From Mycetocola saprophilus (GTDB lineage Bacteria; Actinomycetota; Actinomycetes; Actinomycetales; Microbacteriaceae): DNA of 64,000 nucleotides. Position numbers and translations under genes: made by a program. Positions 1 to 8,094 of the stretch are shown here, piece by piece (position 1 is the stretch's first letter; every line of letters begins with the position of its first letter). The notes under the pieces are model-generated. The model saw nothing but the letters and a program-made list of their open reading frames with translations, was not told the DNA's origin and searched no databases. The stretch is taken from NCBI RefSeq assembly GCF_000718085.1, contig NZ_JOEC01000002.1, positions 248,001 to 312,000 of the forward strand, given 5' to 3'.

Positions 1-1346
1 ACCAGGGCCGCCTGAATGTCGGCGGCCTTGGCGGTGATGCCGTCGGCGATCTTGGTGGCCAGGACCGAACCCAGCACCGAGATGCCGATGGTTCCACCGA
101 GGCTCCGGAAGAAGGTGACGCCCGAGCTGGCGACACCAATTTCCTTGGGGGAGACGGTGTTCTGGACGATCAGCACGAGGTTCTGCATGACCATACCCAC
201 ACCCACACCGAGGATGAACATGTAGATCGAAACGACCACGTAGTTGGTGTCGTACTTGATGGTACCCATCAGGAACATACCCACGGTCAGCGCGATCGAG
301 CCGAAGACCATGTAACCCTTCCACTTACCGAACTTGCTGATCAGCATGCCCACGAAGGTCGAGGAGAGCAGCAGGCCACCGATCATCGGCAGGGTCAGCA
401 GACCCGACTGGGTCGGGGTTGCGCCACGGGCGAGCTGCATGTACTGGCCCAGGAAGACCGAGGTGCCAAACATGGCCACACCCACCGAGATCGAGGCGAT
501 CACGGCGAGGCTGAAGGTCGGGTTCTTGAACAGGCTCATCGGGATGATCGGGTTCTCGACCTTGACCTCGACGATCACGGCGAGGATCAGCATGAGGATC
601 GCGCCGCCCACCATCACAAAGCTGGTGGTGGAGTCCCAGTCGAAGTCGTGTCCGGCCAGGGTGACCCAGATCAGCAGCAGCGAGATGCCACCGGCGATGA
701 GGATCATGCCAAGGTAGTCGATCTTGACCTTGATCTTCTCCAGGGCGGGCAGGTTCAGGTTGCGCTGCAGCAGGAAGATCGCGGCGATCGCGAAGGGCAG
801 GGCCACAAAGAAGTTCCAGCGCCAGCCGATGGCGTCGGTGATCACGCCACCCAGCAGCGGGCCGCCCACGGTGCCCACGGCCATGACGGCACCGAAGAGG
901 CCCATGTAACGGCCACGCTCACGCGGGCTGATGATGTCGGCCATGATGATCTGGCTGAGGGCCGCCAGGCCACCACCACCCAGACCCTGCATGACGCGGA
1001 AGATAATCAGGGTCTCGGTGTTCTGCGAGAACCCGGCCAGTGCCGAACCGAGCACAAAGATGACCAGTGCGATCTGGATCAGCAGCTTGCGGTTGGTGAT
1101 GTCGGCGAACTTGCCCCAGATCGGGGTGGACACCGTGGTGGCCAGCAGGGTCGAGGTGATGACCCAGGTGAAGGCGGCCTGGTTGCCGCCGAGGTCCGAG
1201 ATGATTCGCGGCATCGACGTGGAGACCACGGTTCCGGCGAGGATCGAGACAAACATACCCATGAGGAGCCCGGATAGGGCCCGCATCACGGCGGGGTGAG
1301 ACATTGCGGCCGGCGAGGGGGCCGCTTCGGTGGTTGTTGCTGACAT
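1..1346 (-). CDS. DHA2-family MFS multidrug exporter (C-terminus cut by window edge)
   Basis: Inner-membrane drug:proton antiporter of the 14-helix EmrB/QacA type. 448 codons are present and the frame runs off the left edge, so the last helices are missing. The N-terminus (MSATTTEAAP...) is followed by near-continuous hydrophobic helices; the DHA2-like signatures GLGGGGLAAL and the loop SPRERGRYMG with the following GAVMAVGTVGGPLLGG (motif C-like, antiporter) are readable. The ATG at 1346 is chosen because a strong promoter lies about 40 bp upstream; no good Shine-Dalgarno is visible directly before it. It is transcribed away from the MacB-like operon. Substrate cannot be inferred. A MarR-like dyad overlaps its -35 box, so induction by a small ligand is plausible. 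Confidence 0.9.
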   Translation of the reverse strand, partial: MSATTTEAAPSPAAMSHPAVMRALSGLLMGMFVSILAGTVVSTSMPRIISDLGGNQAAFTWVITSTLLATTVSTPIWGKFADITNRKLLIQIALVIFVLGSALAGFSQNTETLIIFRVMQGLGGGGLAALSQIIMADIISPRERGRYMGLFGAVMAVGTVGGPLLGGVITDAIGWRWNFFVALPFAIAAIFLLQRNLNLPALEKIKVKIDYLGMILIAGGISLLLIWVTLAGHDFDWDSTTSFVMVGGAILMLILAVIVEVKVENPIIPMSLFKNPTFSLAVIASISVGVAMFGTSVFLGQYMQLARGATPTQSGLLTLPMIGGLLLSSTFVGMLISKFGKWKGYMVFGSIALTVGMFLMGTIKYDTNYVVVSIYMFILGVGVGMVMQNLVLIVQNTVSPKEIGVASSGVTFFRSLGGTIGISVLGSVLATKIADGITAKAADIQAAL

Positions 1347-1394
1347 GTGTTGTGCGTACTCCGAGCGCTTCGTTAATATCCTTGCGAAAAGTCA

Positions 1395-1423
1395 ACTATA
1401 TGCCGATCATTGATCTATGTCAA
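1395..1423 (-). promoter_or_regulatory. Consensus promoter of the MFS gene with MarR-like dyad
   Basis: Read on the minus strand: TTGACA (1423-1418), 17-bp spacer, TATAGT (1400-1395). The -35 lies inside the dyad TTGATCTATGTCAA (1410-1423), and TAGTTGAC occurs a second time over the -10. A near-perfect sigma-70 promoter with a dyad on the -35 is the usual arrangement for MarR/TetR-repressed drug exporters; the repressor is not in the window. Confidence 0.7.
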
Positions 1424-1454
1424 CTAAGTGCCTGCTCGGTCCCCACGCATGCCA

Positions 1455-1486
1455 ACGGCCGCCCACCCGGGAGGGTGAGCGGCCGT
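1455..1486 (-). terminator. Hairpin after MacB-like ABC operon
   Basis: 14-bp stem (1455-1468 with 1473-1486, one mismatch) around a GGGA loop, 12 bp beyond the stop of the ATPase gene. There is no T tract, which is common for actinobacterial terminators. Confidence 0.6.
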
Positions 1487-1497
1487 CGAGGAGCCCG

Positions 1498-2175
<678 letters not shown>

Positions 2176-2198
2176 GATTTCTCCTAGGCGTAGTGGGG

Positions 2199-3674
2199 CT
2201 AGACGATCGCGCGCAGGGCCGCGGCCGGGCTGAGGCGGGCCGCACGCCAGCCGCCGATGGCACCGGCGAGCAGACCGGCGAGGACGGCGAGGCCGACCGC
2301 GATCAGGATCAGCGAGGGATCAAACGGCAGGTGCAGCGCGATGTTGGTGGTGTGCTCGGCCGCCGCACGGGCACCCTCGCCGGTTCCGGTACCCGCCCCG
2401 GTACCCGCCCCCGCGCCTCCGCCGAAGCCGCCGCCACCCGTGCCGCCGCCCCCGAATCCGCGACCGGCGGCTCGGGTCGAGGCCCCCACGGTCGGGGCGA
2501 TTGAGTTGACGATCATGGTGCCGACCAGGCCGAGGACCACACCGACAATCGCGCCGAACAGGGCCTGAACCACCGATTCGCCGGCCACCTGACCGACCAC
2601 GCGGCGGTTGCTCCAGCCGATGGCCTTGAGGGTGCCAAACTCGCGGGTGCGGCGGGTCACGCCGGAGACGGTGAAGAGGATCGCCAGCAGCACGGCGGCC
2701 GCCAAGACGATGATCGAGAGCCAGGTGCCGAGGGAGGAGACCAGGCTGGCCGCGCTGCCGAGGGATCCGGAGATGCCGGCGGCGAGGTCGGCCTGGGTCG
2801 AGACCTTGGTTCCGGTCAGGGCCTTGGTGAGGGCGGCGCTGGTTGCGGGGATCGTATCGGCCGAGGTGGCCTGGACGTAGATCGTGCTGACCTTGCCGGT
2901 TTCGCCGGAGAGCTGCTGGGCAACCCCCAGCGGGATGTAGACGTTGGCCGCCCCGGGGTCGCCCGAGTCGTCGACGATGCCGACGATCGAGAATGCGGTG
3001 CCGCCGAGCGAGACGGTCCCGCCCACGGCGAGGCTCGCGGTGGTTGCGTAGGTCGAATCGAGGACGGCGACGTTCGCCGCCGCATCCGAGGTGGCCAGCG
3101 CGCGACCCGAGGTCGTTTTGTCTCCGGCAATCGGACCGATCGTGGCGGCCGGGTCAAGGCCCAGGACCGAGATCGTGTCCACGTTGAAGTTACCGCCGCC
3201 GGTGCGGCCACCCTCGACCTCCCCGCGGCGGTTTTCGGTGCCCGGCGTCGCGCCGGAGAAGGTGCCGCCGAAGGTGATGTTGTTGAGGGCCAGGGCACCG
3301 CTGGCGTCCTTAACGCCGGTCACGGTGCCGGCGGTTTTGACCAGGGTCTGGTCCAGGGTTCCGGCTCCGCGGGCGGCAACCAGGCGGGAGGTGGACACGT
3401 TGGTGTCGCCGCCGGTGCCGGGCGCTCCGCCGGCGAAGCTGAACTGCTGTCCGGTTCCGGGAGCGGTGCCGGGAGCCTGGGGTTCGGCGGTCACGGTGAC
3501 GTCGGTGCCGACGCCGTAGAGTCCGGTCAGCACCTTGGACTGGGCGTTGGCGATTCCGGCGGAGACCCCGCCGACGAGCACCACGAGGGCGATCGCGAGT
3601 GCGAGCCCGAGGGACACGATGAGGGTTTGTTTTTTACGCCCGAGGAGTTCTCGGCGCAGGGAGGTCAGGAACAC
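2199..3674 (-). CDS. MacB/FtsX-type ABC permease with glycine-rich loop
   Basis: 491-residue permease: N-terminal helix (about 20-41), a large extracytoplasmic domain (about 42-310, MacB periplasmic-core type), then three C-terminal helices (about 315-337, 366-392, 455-475), the FtsX layout. An unusual Gly-rich stretch (about 404-434, repeats of GGGG/GTGAGTG) lies in the loop before the last helix, in what should be the extracytoplasmic side. Start GTG at 3674 is the first available; the Shine-Dalgarno is weak. It is the first gene of a two-gene operon with the ATPase downstream. The Gly-rich insert could be a flexible linker; repetitive coding of this kind often varies in length between strains. 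Confidence 0.9.
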   Translation of the reverse strand: MFLTSLRRELLGRKKQTLIVSLGLALAIALVVLVGGVSAGIANAQSKVLTGLYGVGTDVTVTAEPQAPGTAPGTGQQFSFAGGAPGTGGDTNVSTSRLVAARGAGTLDQTLVKTAGTVTGVKDASGALALNNITFGGTFSGATPGTENRRGEVEGGRTGGGNFNVDTISVLGLDPAATIGPIAGDKTTSGRALATSDAAANVAVLDSTYATTASLAVGGTVSLGGTAFSIVGIVDDSGDPGAANVYIPLGVAQQLSGETGKVSTIYVQATSADTIPATSAALTKALTGTKVSTQADLAAGISGSLGSAASLVSSLGTWLSIIVLAAAVLLAILFTVSGVTRRTREFGTLKAIGWSNRRVVGQVAGESVVQALFGAIVGVVLGLVGTMIVNSIAPTVGASTRAAGRGFGGGGTGGGGFGGGAGAGTGAGTGTGEGARAAAEHTTNIALHLPFDPSLILIAVGLAVLAGLLAGAIGGWRAARLSPAAALRAIV

Positions 3675-3753
3675 TGCTGGGTCTCGCTTTCCGCGGCCGG
3701 GTGCCGCGAAACCGAACCTAGGCAGCGTCCCTGTGCCCGGATCAAGGGGAGGC

Positions 3754-3789
3754 TATGCGTAACTTATGAATTTTTATGTTTTGTTTATG
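3754..3789 (-). promoter_or_regulatory. Four 10-11-bp phased CATA repeats upstream of MacB-like operon
   Basis: On the minus strand CATA occurs four times at 11, 10 and 11 bp spacing (plus-strand TATG starts 3754, 3765, 3775, 3786), 80-115 bp before the permease start. Tandem direct repeats on one helix face are typical OmpR/PhoB-family sites; the same CATA word repeats at 11 bp before the response regulator gene at 7330. Confidence 0.5.
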
Positions 3790-4450
3790 GGAGGCGGATC
3801 AGGCGGTCGCAGCGGTCCAGAACGTCGAGGTCGTGGGAGGCCAGGATGACCCCGGTACCCGCATCCGCCCTGGCGCGAAGGAGGGTGGCAAGGGCCGCGG
3901 CCGCCTCCGCATCGAGGGAGGCAGTGGGTTCATCGGCGATCAGGATGTCCGGCTCGCGAATGAGTGCTCGTGCCAGGGCGACCCGCCGCCGCTGCCCGCC
4001 CGAGAGGGTGTCCACTGGACGCTCCGGGGACAGGCCGCCGAGTCCGACGACAGCTAAAACTCGCTGGGTGCGACCTTTGCGTTCGGCCCGACTCGGGGCA
4101 GGACGCAGAAAACGCAGCGGAAGATCGATGTTTGCTCCCACCGATTCGTCATTCAGGAGATCCCCGGTCTGGGCGAGATATCCGATGTGGGCGTTGCGGA
4201 TTCGGGCGAGGGCCCGCGGGTCACCCACATGCGCGCGCTCACCCAGCACGTTGAGGGTGCCCTCCTGCGGGGCGCTCAACCCGGCCAGGATGCGCAGAAG
4301 CGTGGTTTTTCCGGTCCCGGAGGGGCCGCTTACCCCGATCATTTCTCCCCGGTGTAGGTACAGCGAGAACCCGTCCAGAATAACGCGGAGACCATCCCCA
4401 TCGGGATAGACCTGGGTGAGACGATCGGCGTGGAGAAGGGGTGCGATCAT
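3785..4450 (-). CDS. ABC transporter ATP-binding protein of a peptide-export-like cassette
   Basis: 221-residue ATPase with Walker A GPSGTGKT, signature LSGGQRRR, Walker B ILIADEPTASLD and H-loop SHD. The ATG at 4450 overlaps the stop of the upstream permease (ATGA), giving translational coupling; a longer in-frame extension to 4711 would run through the permease gene and is rejected. It is the last gene of a four-gene minus-strand unit: secreted protein, two half-size FtsX-like membrane proteins, ATPase. Similar gene order and protein design to lactococcin-972-group export cassettes (compare the one at 42.7-45.5 kb) suggest a role in peptide export or self-immunity; this is inference. Confidence 0.88.
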   Translation of the reverse strand: MIAPLLHADRLTQVYPDGDGLRVILDGFSLYLHRGEMIGVSGPSGTGKTTLLRILAGLSAPQEGTLNVLGERAHVGDPRALARIRNAHIGYLAQTGDLLNDESVGANIDLPLRFLRPAPSRAERKGRTQRVLAVVGLGGLSPERPVDTLSGGQRRRVALARALIREPDILIADEPTASLDAEAAAALATLLRARADAGTGVILASHDLDVLDRCDRLIRLP

Positions 4451-5562
4451 GAGGAACCTTTGAGCTGAAATGCGCGGGTGAGTGCGCGGGAAAACGGAAC
4501 AGCGATGAGGAGATGCAAAATCAGGGCAACGGCCACGGGGGCTGCCAGTGCGGACGGGGGAAGCAGCGGCGGCCAATCCGCCGGGAGATAGGCAAGCCAA
4601 CCGACTGTGTATCCGGTCAGGAGCGGGAGATCCACGCCGAGGGTGAGGGTCACCTGCATGCGTATTCGCAGCGCACTTGCCCGCGCTCCCTGCCGAAATT
4701 CGATGCGACACCGCGCCAGCATGCGCTCTCGAAGTCTTCGAGCCGCGGCCACGACCACGAGACTGCCCATGATTAGTGTGGTGAGGGTCAACCCGAGTGC
4801 TAGGGCATCACTCAGCGCACCCGATCGAGAGCGTTGAAGGCTCGTCGCCGCGACCGCTTCAAAACGGCGCCCGGTGTGAGCCTGATCCTCGGCCGTATTC
4901 ATCGTCGCGGTGAGGGTACCAAGGGTGTCCGGCGAGCATGCGCACCGAATACTCCGGGCGAGCTCATCCGCCCGCCCGCCGTTCATCAGCGTGAGCGCTG
5001 TGGCACCGGCCGGGCTCACCCACAGCACGGGGTCTGCAGCGGTTGCGCCCACCACGGCCGGGGCCTGACCCGAGCCGCGCAGGAGCGTGAGCGTGCCGAG
5101 TCGAGTGGGACCAATCCGCGCCAGGTCCGCCGGGGATCCCCAGTACAGGGCCTCGGTGTCTCCGGGTGGTGCCTGGTCGGTGGCCTCGGCGACCCCTGTG
5201 CTGATCAGAATGCGCAGGGCACCGACGCGTGCGAGAGTGGGATTGGCGAGGACCTGGGTAAGGTAATCAGCGCCGAGGACGAGGGAGAGATCGGTGCGCT
5301 CGCCGAGTGCATCTAGAAGCGGGGCCGTTGCGGGAAGCCGGGTGGCGTCTCGAACGTCGCGGCCGATCCGGGCCTGTGGGTCGATGACGCGGAAGCCGCT
5401 GAGATTATGGGCGGTGTCGCGGACGCTATCCGACGACCCTGAAAACGCAAACGTCGCAAAGCTTGCGATCAGTCCCGCTGTGAGCCCGAGGATCACCGTG
5501 GAGGTGATGATCCACCCCGTGGCACCCCGCAGATCACGCCCCAATCTAGTGAGGGACGACAT
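4447..5562 (-). CDS. FtsX-like half-size membrane protein (cassette subunit 2)
   Basis: 371 residues: one N-terminal helix (about 17-42), an extracytoplasmic domain of about 200 residues, and three C-terminal helices. Start ATG 5562 (MSSLTRLGRDL...) overlaps the end of the preceding permease by 17 bp; a longer in-frame extension is not supported because it lies in that gene. The layout equals one half of the 657-residue membrane protein at 43403-45376, which carries the same helix-ectodomain-three-helix module twice. It should pair with the 341-residue protein upstream and the ATPase downstream. No recognised enzymatic motif. The substrate is unknown; the secreted protein at 6586-7116 is the obvious candidate. 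Confidence 0.8.
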   Translation of the reverse strand: MSSLTRLGRDLRGATGWIITSTVILGLTAGLIASFATFAFSGSSDSVRDTAHNLSGFRVIDPQARIGRDVRDATRLPATAPLLDALGERTDLSLVLGADYLTQVLANPTLARVGALRILISTGVAEATDQAPPGDTEALYWGSPADLARIGPTRLGTLTLLRGSGQAPAVVGATAADPVLWVSPAGATALTLMNGGRADELARSIRCACSPDTLGTLTATMNTAEDQAHTGRRFEAVAATSLQRSRSGALSDALALGLTLTTLIMGSLVVVAAARRLRERMLARCRIEFRQGARASALRIRMQVTLTLGVDLPLLTGYTVGWLAYLPADWPPLLPPSALAAPVAVALILHLLIAVPFSRALTRAFQLKGSS

Positions 5563-6571
5563 GGCGTAGCCTCGTGGTGTTCCAGCGGATCGCGATTGCC
5601 GTCTGGATGGCCAGCGTGAGCGCGTGCAGAACGAGCGCCGAGGCAAGAGCCGAGGCGACGTAGGGGGCGGATGACAGCACCAGATCGCGAACCCTGAACA
5701 AGGCAGCCGCGACCAGAGCCGTGCCGGTGAGGGTCCCGGCAACACCCGGGCGCAGCAGGATAAGGAGCTGGTTCCGGCGCACAATCTCACGGGCCGCACC
5801 CGCGCTCACCCATGCTCGGTAGCGATCGGACTCTCTGCCCAGGCGGGAACCCGCGGTGAGGAGCGGTCCCAGTATTACCATTGCGCCCAGCCCCTGAGCG
5901 ATCATCCCAAACGGGCTTGCCACCCCGCGGGTAATCAGCGCCCACGGGGTGGAATCCGGTTCAAATGAGACCCCGACAATCCGCATTCCACTGCGCTCAA
6001 ACACCTTGATGAATCGGGAAACTGTGTCCTCATCCACGCCAAAAATGCGGTAGATACCGGGGCCAAACGGGAGCGCCTCCGGCGTGAACAGCAGCGCGGG
6101 TGGGCGACCCTCAAACGTGGTTTCGGTGGGGGTGAAGCGACCCTGTTTTCTGGTTGGGGTGATGGTCGCCGCAAGAATCGTGAGGTCCGGGGAGCCGGGA
6201 AAATCCGTCGCAACGAGGGCCCGCGCACCGGGCTGATCCGAGCGTAGGGGTGTTGCAACGCTGATCCGGGTTGCCGGATCAAACACGCTCACCAGCCCGG
6301 TCTCGTACCAACGGGAATACGCAATCGTGGCCCCGGCCTCGCGGGCGGCTCTCGAAAGCGCGGGGGAGAGTGGCAGCGGGACGGCGTCCACGTCCGGTCC
6401 GATGACGGTGAGCCTGGCCGTGGGATCGCTTGATCCCAGTTTCATCGCCGTGGCACCGGTGGAATTCTCGATCAGCAGGAGCGCCAGCATGCTCCAAAAC
6501 ATGACCCCGAGCACCCCGCACGCGAGGAGCGGAAGTGCCGGGACGCGCCGGCATGCGGCAGAGCGCACCAT
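5546..6571 (-). CDS. FtsX-like half-size membrane protein (cassette subunit 1)
   Basis: 341 residues starting MVRSAACRRV (ATG 6571, GGGAT a few bases upstream). N-terminal helix (about 13-37), ectodomain to about 225, then hydrophobic segments near 233-255, 285-305 and 312-333. It begins 15 bp after the secreted-protein gene and overlaps the next permease gene by 17 bp. Sequence resembles its partner only in topology, as expected for two diverged halves of a heterodimeric FtsX-type permease. A longer frame reaching 6703 runs inside the secreted-protein gene and is not used. Confidence 0.8.
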   Translation of the reverse strand: MVRSAACRRVPALPLLACGVLGVMFWSMLALLLIENSTGATAMKLGSSDPTARLTVIGPDVDAVPLPLSPALSRAAREAGATIAYSRWYETGLVSVFDPATRISVATPLRSDQPGARALVATDFPGSPDLTILAATITPTRKQGRFTPTETTFEGRPPALLFTPEALPFGPGIYRIFGVDEDTVSRFIKVFERSGMRIVGVSFEPDSTPWALITRGVASPFGMIAQGLGAMVILGPLLTAGSRLGRESDRYRAWVSAGAAREIVRRNQLLILLRPGVAGTLTGTALVAAALFRVRDLVLSSAPYVASALASALVLHALTLAIQTAIAIRWNTTRLRHVVPH

Positions 6572-6585
6572 TATCCCGAGCCGAT

Positions 6586-7116
6586 TCAGCAGACTTGGGG
6601 ATTGACAGTGCCGAAGTCCCAGCGGAACTCGGTCGGTGTTGCCCACGGGTTGAGCGTGTCCATCACGATGCTGACTTTCGCCTTCCCCGGAGTCCAATTG
6701 CAACTACCGTTGTTTGCGGCGTAGGCAATCTGCCAGTCGTTGACGTTCGCGCCGTCGCGCATGTACTTGTGTTGGGCGCTGATGTATCTACTGCCCTGAT
6801 ACACGTTGCCAGCCGCGTAGCTCTGCCCGATGTATCGAACCGAGGAGTCATGAGTCGAGGAGACGAAACTGCTTCCTCGGTCCACGCGGTACTCATTTGA
6901 GAGTGGACGGGGCCCGTCATCGGAGGAGTATTTTTCAAGCGAGAAGCTCCCTGATTCCCAGGTCAGCCCCTCTTCGGGCCCGTATGTGCGCTCGTCTATA
7001 GTGATGTTCGATGGTGGCTCGGAGGACTGGCTTTCTGTTGAATCTGTGGGGGCTGCGGGAAGACCCGTGAAGGCGAGAGTGGCCGTGATGGCCACTGCCG
7101 CGGAGATGAACGTCAT
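6586..7116 (-). CDS. Secreted protein with two cysteines, first gene of the export-like cassette
   Basis: 176 residues from ATG 7116, preceded by a good GGGAG; an upstream in-frame start at 7149 lacks this. Residues 1-24 are a Sec-type signal peptide (hydrophobic MTFISAAVAI... ending at PAA). The mature part is polar and aromatic-rich (Tyr, Trp, Ser, Asn), with only two cysteines, one in the motif NGSCNW and one as the very last residue (NPQVC), so a single disulfide is possible. No family was recognised. Its place ahead of two permease halves and an ATPase suggests a bacteriocin-like precursor or a protein sensed by the transporter, but it is larger than known lactococcin-972 peptides. Transcribed divergently from the response regulator at 7330. 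Confidence 0.75.
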   Translation of the reverse strand: MTFISAAVAITATLAFTGLPAAPTDSTESQSSEPPSNITIDERTYGPEEGLTWESGSFSLEKYSSDDGPRPLSNEYRVDRGSSFVSSTHDSSVRYIGQSYAAGNVYQGSRYISAQHKYMRDGANVNDWQIAYAANNGSCNWTPGKAKVSIVMDTLNPWATPTEFRWDFGTVNPQVC

Positions 7117-7208
7117 GATTACTCCCTTGATTGATTTCCGATAGGGCACGCAAACGCACGAGCGGAGGGGGGAGAGGCGTGTGAGGGGCGGGTAATGGCG
7201 ACGCTAGA

Positions 7209-7228
7209 CCCGAACACCTGGGTTCGGG
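7209..7228. promoter_or_regulatory. Palindrome between secreted-protein gene and response regulator
   Basis: CCCGAAC-N6-GTTCGGG, perfect 7-bp arms, in the 213-bp divergent intergenic region. Its position about 95 bp before the secreted-protein start suits an operator; it could also be a hairpin in that transcript. No matching regulator assigned. Confidence 0.4.
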
Positions 7229-7292
7229 CTGGACGCCCGGAACATCGCACCGGCGGCCATTTTTGCCTCGTACAGTCCACATCCACGCTGCG

Positions 7293-7322
7293 CATAGGTT
7301 TCTCATAGGTTTGCGCGGATAC
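7293..7322 (+). promoter_or_regulatory. Direct-repeat regulator box and -10 of the response regulator gene
   Basis: CATAGGTTT at 7293-7301 and again at 7304-7312, exactly 11 bp apart, followed by a -10-like GATACT (7317-7322). The predicted start site falls on or beside the ATG at 7330, so the mRNA is probably leaderless. Direct repeats at 11 bp over the -35 region are the classic PhoB/OmpR activation arrangement and imply autoregulation. Confidence 0.6.
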
Positions 7323-7329
7323 TGGAGGA

Positions 7330-8094
7330 ATGAGCGATAGCAGCAGCTTTAGACCCGCCGTGCCCCTGAGCGCGATGACCCGTGCCGATGGCGGGGCCCT
7401 GCGCATCCTCGTGGTGGATGATGAGCCCTCCCTGACCGATCTGCTGCGCATGGCGCTGCGGTATGAGGGCTGGGAGGTGGAGACCGCCGGGGACGGCGCG
7501 ACCGCGCTGGCCACCGCCCGCAAGTTCAATCCCGACCTGGTCATCCTGGACATCATGCTCCCCGACCTCGACGGCCTGAGCATCCTTGGCCGCCTGCGTG
7601 CCCGTGACGCCGACCTGCCCGTCCTCTTCCTCACCGCCAAGGACGCCCTCGACGATCGCATCGCCGGGCTCACCGCGGGCGGCGACGATTACGTCACCAA
7701 GCCCTTCAGCCTCGAGGAACTCGTCGCGCGCATTCGCGGTCTGCTGCGCCGCGCGGCCCTGGTCACCCCCGAGCAGGTCGGCCCGCTGGTGCAGGTGGGC
7801 GACCTGATCCTCAACGAGGACTCCCACGAGGTGGAGCGCGGCGGCGTGCCCATCGACCTCACCGCGACCGAGTTTGAGCTGCTGCGCTACCTGATGCGTA
7901 ATCCGCGCCGACTGCTCTCCAAGATGCAGATCCTCGACCGCGTCTGGAACTACGAGTTCGACGGTCGCACCAGCATCGTGGAGCTCTACATCTCCTATCT
8001 GCGTCGCAAGATCGACGCGGGGCGCGAGCCCATGATCCACACCTCCCGGGGCGTGGGCTACATGATCAAACCGGCGCGGATCGCCGGCGAGTGA
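7330..8094 (+). CDS. OmpR/PhoB-family response regulator
   Basis: 254 residues: receiver domain (about 25-140) with the acidic pair in VVDDEP, phosphoacceptor Asp in LVILDIMLPDLDG, conserved Thr in FLTAKD and Lys in TKPF; then a winged-helix trans_reg_C domain (about 155-250) with TATEFELLRYL and the recognition region YISYLRRKID...RGVGYMI. The gene overlaps its kinase by four bases (GTGA). ATG 7330 is used although GGAGG sits too close for normal initiation; a -10 box 7 bp upstream favours a leaderless start. Likely targets are itself and the MacB-like operon at 1498-3674, both preceded by CATA-phased repeats. Confidence 0.95.
   Translation: MSDSSSFRPAVPLSAMTRADGGALRILVVDDEPSLTDLLRMALRYEGWEVETAGDGATALATARKFNPDLVILDIMLPDLDGLSILGRLRARDADLPVLFLTAKDALDDRIAGLTAGGDDYVTKPFSLEELVARIRGLLRRAALVTPEQVGPLVQVGDLILNEDSHEVERGGVPIDLTATEFELLRYLMRNPRRLLSKMQILDRVWNYEFDGRTSIVELYISYLRRKIDAGREPMIHTSRGVGYMIKPARIAGE

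Noticed and set aside
6586..7116. Calling the 176-residue secreted protein a lactococcin-972 bacteriocin
   Set aside because: It is about twice the length of the family's precursors and lacks their recognisable pattern; only gene context links it to peptide export.
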